From NCBI GenBank assembly GCA_009692985.1, contig SHYF01000015.1, positions 1 to 16,903 on the forward strand: DNA of 16,903 nt, given 5' to 3'. The notes beneath the pieces were generated by a model. That model made no database searches. It worked only from the letters and a program-made list of their open reading frames with translations, and was not told where the DNA came from. Shown in pieces: positions 14,229-16,903 of the stretch. Position 1 is the first letter of the stretch. Each line of letters opens with the position of its first letter. The stretch comes from Dehalococcoidia bacterium. Lineage in GTDB: Bacteria; Chloroflexota; Dehalococcoidia; Lucifugimonadales; SHYF01. Position numbers and translations under genes: made by a program.

Positions 14229-14257
14229 ATTGTAGCTGAGGTAAGAGGGTGGTTCAA
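14229..14257 (-). promoter_or_regulatory. Sigma70-type promoter of the histidine cluster
   Basis: On the - strand, TTGAAC (14257-14252) and TACAAT (14234-14229) are separated by exactly 17 bases. The expected transcript start is near 14222, giving a leader of about 175 bases before the ATG at 14046. That leader contains all of triple-hairpin copy 6. No other site in the window matches both boxes and spacing this well. Confidence 0.65.
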
Positions 14258-14321
14258 CTAACGGGTAAGCCAGGGAGTAGGGGCACGCCACTCCAAAGTA
14301 GATTTTGCCACCCACCCGCCC

Positions 14322-14377
14322 CGAACCCGCTCACGTGGTTCGATCCTTCGGCTAGCTCAGGAAAAACTTTGCTCACG
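14322..14377. repeat. Palindromic dispersed repeat downstream of the NYN gene
   Basis: CCCGCTCA (14326-14333) pairs with TGAGCGGG (14369-14376). Competing inner pairings are CGAACC (14322-14327) with GGTTCG (14337-14342). Between them lies CCTTCGGCTAGCTCAGG (14346-14362), a member of the short-repeat family also seen at 1189, 9222 and 14097. Confidence 0.65.
14352..14373 (-). terminator. Weak candidate terminator for the NYN gene
   Basis: On the - strand GCTCA-TCG-TGAGC (14373-14361) is followed by AAAG and then TTTTT, about 35 bases past the NYN stop codon. The stem is only five base pairs, so it is weak. Confidence 0.35.
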
Positions 14378-14404
14378 ATGAGCGGGGAGAGAGGATAAGC
14401 GCGC

Positions 14405-15367
14405 CTAATCGGTGCGTCTAAGGATTCTTCCTCCATCCCGCGACCATTTGGTGCGTAGAAGTTCGCTGGCATCGAGGAGTCGCTGAAGCGTCTTATACGA
14501 GGAGTCTTTCAGCTTCGTGACGCCCAGGGCTGTTGCGGCAGCTGCGGCGGCTGAAGTGCCAGGAATGAATGGTTTATCAATGGTAACTTTATTAGACCAG
14601 GCCTTGTCTATGACAGCATCCCAGCCAGCGGGAGTGTCCTGAATCCTTGTACCAGCGGGATTACCTGTGGGATGGCCGTTAGATAGCTCTACTATGACAT
14701 CGCCGCCCCTTGGGTGCGTGAGGTTTACTTCTGGAGATGCCTGCAAGAACCTGGAAAAAGTGGAGTAACCAAGCGATTTAGGATTGAAGGCTGGATCAAG
14801 CCGCTGCATAGTGCTCATGAGCTTGCTACCCGTTACCCTGCCTTGGTCGTCGACTGATACTTTCATGGCGCGTACCAAAAGGGAGTCGCCTGGCAGCGTT
14901 TGAGCAGCATCCGCCAGCGGGGTTGGGCTGGCCTCCAGGTCAAGATAGAAATACTTGTCGCACGAGGCCACAAGGGTGCTGGATACCGCCGCCTTTCTGC
15001 CCGCTCCAATAACAGACTTGCCGGCGGACCGCAGCTTAGTCACCAATGGAACGAAGTCGCTATCAGCTGACACTATGACGAAAGTATCGACAAAAGAGGA
15101 CCCGTGTAGAAGGTCAACAGCATCAATGGCAAGCCGGATGTCGCTGGAGTTCTTGCCTGATGCAGCGGAATGGAAAAGGATTACAGGTTCAATGCCAAGC
15201 TCCAACACCTGACCTCTGTCTCGCCTGGTGTTCTCGGCGGACCAGTCGGCGTATGCGCGCTTGACAACGATGCGGCCAATGTCCGAGATCTGGTCGAAGA
15301 GCCACCGGATGGAACCGAGGCCGACGTTTTCGTAGTCTATCAGCACTGCGATTTGCTGTTCTGCCAT
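14405..15367 (-). CDS. NYN-domain putative RNase with LOTUS/OST-HTH-like region
   Basis: A 320-residue protein. Residues 5-145 form a NYN (PIN-like) nuclease domain: VLIDYENVG with Asp11 and Asn14, GKNSSDIRLAIDA with Asp76 and Asp82, and IVSADSDFVPLV with Asp102 and Asp104. These acidic residues form the metal site in the family. Residues about 158-230 (LLVRAMKVSVDD to FLQASPEVNL) resemble an OST-HTH/LOTUS RNA-binding domain, with its conserved LGYSTFSRFL. A second small helical domain ends the protein (275-320), after a Gly/Pro-rich linker. The ATG at 15367 follows AAGGA at good spacing and the family start (MAEQQIAVLIDYEN); 11 codons further upstream are rejected. It is divergent from hicBA. 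RNA cleavage is expected from the family; the target is unknown. Confidence 0.87.
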   Translation of the reverse strand: MAEQQIAVLIDYENVGLGSIRWLFDQISDIGRIVVKRAYADWSAENTRRDRGQVLELGIEPVILFHSAASGKNSSDIRLAIDAVDLLHGSSFVDTFVIVSADSDFVPLVTKLRSAGKSVIGAGRKAAVSSTLVASCDKYFYLDLEASPTPLADAAQTLPGDSLLVRAMKVSVDDQGRVTGSKLMSTMQRLDPAFNPKSLGYSTFSRFLQASPEVNLTHPRGGDVIVELSNGHPTGNPAGTRIQDTPAGWDAVIDKAWSNKVTIDKPFIPGTSAAAAAATALGVTKLKDSSYKTLQRLLDASELLRTKWSRDGGRILRRTD

Positions 15368-15455
15368 GAACCGTCCTTCACACTGTGGATTGTTGGCCAA
15401 GTCTTACAGCACCTGCTGTGGTTGCATTGTACGCTAGAAGGCCTTGCCGCCGCCA

Positions 15456-15485
15456 CGATGCTACAATGACTGTCCAGGCAATTGC
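15456..15485 (+). other. Possible remnant copy of the uvrC promoter and start
   Basis: CGATGCTACAAT (15456-15467) is identical to 16039-16050, the likely uvrC promoter. The following ATGACTGTCCAGGCAATTGC (15466-15485) matches the uvrC codons at 16066-16085 (ATGACTGCGCAGGCTATCGC) in 16 of 20 bases. It would encode MTVQAIA versus MTAQAIA and runs to a TGA at 15511, two bases before the hicB ATG. Confidence 0.5.
15459..15467 (+). promoter_or_regulatory. Extended -10 promoter element for hicBA
   Basis: TGCTACAAT is an extended -10 box (TGn plus TACAAT). No good -35 box is present, which extended -10 promoters tolerate. The expected start near 15474 gives a leader of about 42 bases before the hicB ATG. 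Confidence 0.4.
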
Positions 15486-15515
15486 TATATTCAAGGGGAC
15501 GATGAGAGGGTGAAT

Positions 15516-15737
15516 ATGCAACGCATACTAAGATTCCGGGCTGTCTTTGAAAAGCATGGCTCCTGGTACGTGGGGTACATTCCAGAGGTGCCAGGTGTAA
15601 ACGCCCAGGAGCGGACTTTGAAGCTGGCAAGAGAGAGCTTGAAATCTGCACTCAAGGAGCTGTCTGAACTGGAACCAAACGCCGTAATCGGGACAAAGCG
15701 ACGGTTCGAGGAAGTGGAACTGGTGCTTGAAGGTTAA
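15516..15737 (+). CDS. hicB: HicB-like antitoxin
   Basis: A 73-residue protein with the HicB fold pattern: a first strand RILRFRAVFEKHG, then WYVGYIPEVPGVNAQERTLKLARESLKSALKELSEL. This is the partial RNase-H-like fold that binds and blocks HicA. It lacks the C-terminal helix-turn-helix or ribbon-helix-helix domain of longer HicB proteins, so it may not bind DNA itself. AGAGGG at 15505-15510 precedes the ATG; a GTG at 15510 is a less likely start. It precedes hicA by 85 bases, which is the less common gene order. Identification rests on the fold pattern and on the adjacent HicA. Confidence 0.8.
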   Translation: MQRILRFRAVFEKHGSWYVGYIPEVPGVNAQERTLKLARESLKSALKELSELEPNAVIGTKRRFEEVELVLEG

Positions 15738-15822
15738 GCATTCATTATGTCAAGGCAAGCCAGCGGGCGTATTAACTAGTGTAAAGCAATGAGGTGCAGA
15801 CTGTTCCTGAGGGCTAGATACC

Positions 15823-16020
15823 TTGAAACGAACGGATCTGATAGCGCATCTGGAATCACACGGTTGCCGTTTTGTCCGCGAAGGGGGCAGGCACTCCTGG
15901 TACGTTAATCCTGCCACTCAGACCAACTCAGCCAACCCAAGACACAGGGAGATTGTGGACTTTCTGGCGCGGAAGATATGCCAAGAGCTTGGGATACCAC
16001 TTCCTTCGCGGCGGGCGTGA
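15823..16020 (+). CDS. hicA: HicA-like mRNA interferase toxin
   Basis: A 65-residue double-stranded RNA-binding-like protein: MKRTDLIAHLESHGCRFVRE, then GGRHSWYVNP with the catalytic His24, and IVDFLARKICQELGIP at the end. HicA toxins cleave mRNA and are neutralised by HicB. The TTG start follows GAGGG (15809-15813) with nine bases between. All core features are present, so it is probably active. It lies immediately upstream of the uvrC promoter. Confidence 0.85.
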   Translation: MKRTDLIAHLESHGCRFVREGGRHSWYVNPATQTNSANPRHREIVDFLARKICQELGIPLPSRRA

Positions 16021-16041
16021 CCCAATACCTCCATTCGGCGA

Positions 16042-16050
16042 TGCTACAAT
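16042..16050 (+). promoter_or_regulatory. Extended -10 promoter of uvrC, nearly leaderless
   Basis: TGCTACAAT (TG 16042-16043, TACAAT 16045-16050) is an extended -10 element without a recognisable -35 box. The expected transcript start is about 16057, only a few bases before the ATG at 16060. No ribosome binding site is present. Confidence 0.45.
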
Positions 16051-16059
16051 ACTCGTGCC

Positions 16060-16903
16060 ATGACTATGACTGCGCAGGCTATCGCGGACAGGTTGCGGGC
16101 AACGCCCACGGAACCCGGTGTGTACATCATGCGCGGGGAGGGCGGCGAGGTGCTTTACGTGGGCAAGGCATCTATCCTGCGGAACCGCCTGCGGTCATAC
16201 TTTGGCTCGCCGGTGAATCTGGCGCCCAAGATACGCAACTTGGTGGGCCACATCGCGGACTTCGAGTATGTGGTGACTGAAACTGAGACCGAGGCGCTCA
16301 TTCTTGAGAACACATTGATCAAGCGCTACAAGCCTCAGTACAACGCCCGGCTCAAGGACGACAAGACCTACCCGTACATCAAGATAGACCTGGCGGAGGA
16401 GTTCCCCCAAGTGTACTTTACCCGCCGGGTCCTGCAAGACGGCGCTCGGTACTTTGGTCCCTTTGCCAGCGCATGGTCGGTGCGCACAACCATGGACCTG
16501 CTAAAGAAGCTGTTCCCCTATCGCTCGTGCACCAAGCCCATAACTGGCACAGACGCTCGACCTTGCCTGGAGTACTACATACACCGGTGCGCCGGGCCAT
16601 GCATCGGCGCCGCATCCAAAGAGGAGTACAGGCAGATAATTGGGCAGGTGATACTGTTCATGGAAGGGAAGACGGAACGGGTGGTGAGGGACCTGAGGCA
16701 AAAGATGGCGGGGGCCGCCGACAACCTGCATTTCGAGCGGGCGGCACTGCTGCGAGACCAGGTCCGGGCCATTGAGCGGGTGGGCGAGAGTCAGAAGGTG
16801 GAGGCTCAAGGCGAGGAGGACCGGGACGTGGTGGCGCTGGCCATGAGCGGCGCAGAGGCGTGGGTAGAGGTGTTTTTCGTACGGCACTGCAAGCTCCTGG
16901 GCA
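16060..16903 (+). CDS. uvrC: UvrABC excinuclease subunit C, N-terminal part
   Basis: The first 281 codons of uvrC; the gene runs off the window. UvrC makes both incisions in nucleotide excision repair. Residues about 15-95 form the GIY-YIG nuclease domain (PGVYIM, VLYVGKASILRNRLRSYF), which makes the 3' cut. YKPQYNARLKDDKTYPYIKI and RYFGPF follow. Cys157, Cys169, Cys177 and Cys181 have the spacing 12-8-4 expected for the iron-sulfur cluster site of UvrC. A UVR motif for UvrB contact lies near residues 205-240 (LHFERAALLRDQV). The ATG at 16060 is used; an ATG two codons later (16066) is equally possible. The C-terminal RNase H-like and helix-hairpin-helix domains are outside the window. Confidence 0.96.
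   Translation, partial: MTMTAQAIADRLRATPTEPGVYIMRGEGGEVLYVGKASILRNRLRSYFGSPVNLAPKIRNLVGHIADFEYVVTETETEALILENTLIKRYKPQYNARLKDDKTYPYIKIDLAEEFPQVYFTRRVLQDGARYFGPFASAWSVRTTMDLLKKLFPYRSCTKPITGTDARPCLEYYIHRCAGPCIGAASKEEYRQIIGQVILFMEGKTERVVRDLRQKMAGAADNLHFERAALLRDQVRAIERVGESQKVEAQGEEDRDVVALAMSGAEAWVEVFFVRHCKLLG

Larger units (their letters stand above)
14047..14404. other. 358-base intergenic region between the his cluster and the NYN gene
   Basis: No gene is seen. It holds triple-hairpin copy 6 (14082-14198), a strong-looking - strand promoter for the his cluster (14229-14257), and a separate palindromic repeat (14322-14377) that may also end the NYN transcript. Short open frames here are low-complexity translations of the repeats. 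Confidence 0.7.

Noticed and set aside
15466..15513. A 15-codon leader peptide gene (MTVQAIAIFKGTMRG) before hicB
   Set aside because: Its ATG overlaps the -10 box, so the likely transcript would not contain its start, and it is better explained as a uvrC remnant.

Overview
The window looks like chromosomal DNA from a GC-rich bacterium, most likely a member of the Chloroflexota (Dehalococcoidia-like). That placement is an inference from gene content and style: DUF3105 proteins, short HicA/HicB proteins, a yeast-type PurC, and many GC-rich intergenic hairpin repeats. It does not come from a marker search. Almost all the coding content is housekeeping biosynthesis, with a small accessory patch near the right end.

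Positions 1-6115 (+ strand) hold a purine cluster: the 3' end of purD, a GNAT acetyltransferase, purE, an MtnX-like HAD phosphatase, purB, purC, two tandem DUF3105 envelope proteins and purS. Positions 14046-6251 (- strand) hold a convergent histidine cluster, in order of transcription: a HisS/HisZ-like protein, hisG (long form), a zinc-phospholipase-C-like protein, hisD, an uncharacterised protein with a possible nucleotidyltransferase motif, hisC and hisB. The HisB protein carries an N-terminal MerR/excisionase-type helix-turn-helix domain with its own good ribosome binding site upstream, which is the most unusual gene architecture here. The two pathways meet metabolically: HisG consumes ATP and PRPP, and the later histidine steps return AICAR to purine synthesis. 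purK, purQ, purL, purF, purM, purN, purH, hisA, hisF, hisH and hisI/E are not in the window.

Positions 14405-15367 (- strand) encode a NYN-domain putative RNase with a LOTUS/OST-HTH-like region. It is divergent from a hicB-hicA pair (15516-16020, + strand). The 5' part of uvrC then runs off the window end. The DNA just upstream of hicB contains what looks like a decayed copy of the uvrC promoter and first codons, which suggests that hicBA was inserted or the junction duplicated there.

Six copies of a roughly 115-130 bp element lie between genes, at about 1757, 6128, 7113, 9203, 12490 and 14082. Each has three consecutive hairpins and all six have the same orientation. The central palindrome is CTGGGGGACACCCCCAG or a close variant. 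The third hairpin changes sequence between copies but keeps its pairing. Four copies sit directly upstream of histidine-cluster start codons, and one lies between a good sigma70-type promoter and the first gene of that cluster. A second, shorter motif (CCTTCG...CTCAGG) recurs alone and nested inside two of these elements. No tRNA, rRNA, CRISPR array or transposase was seen.
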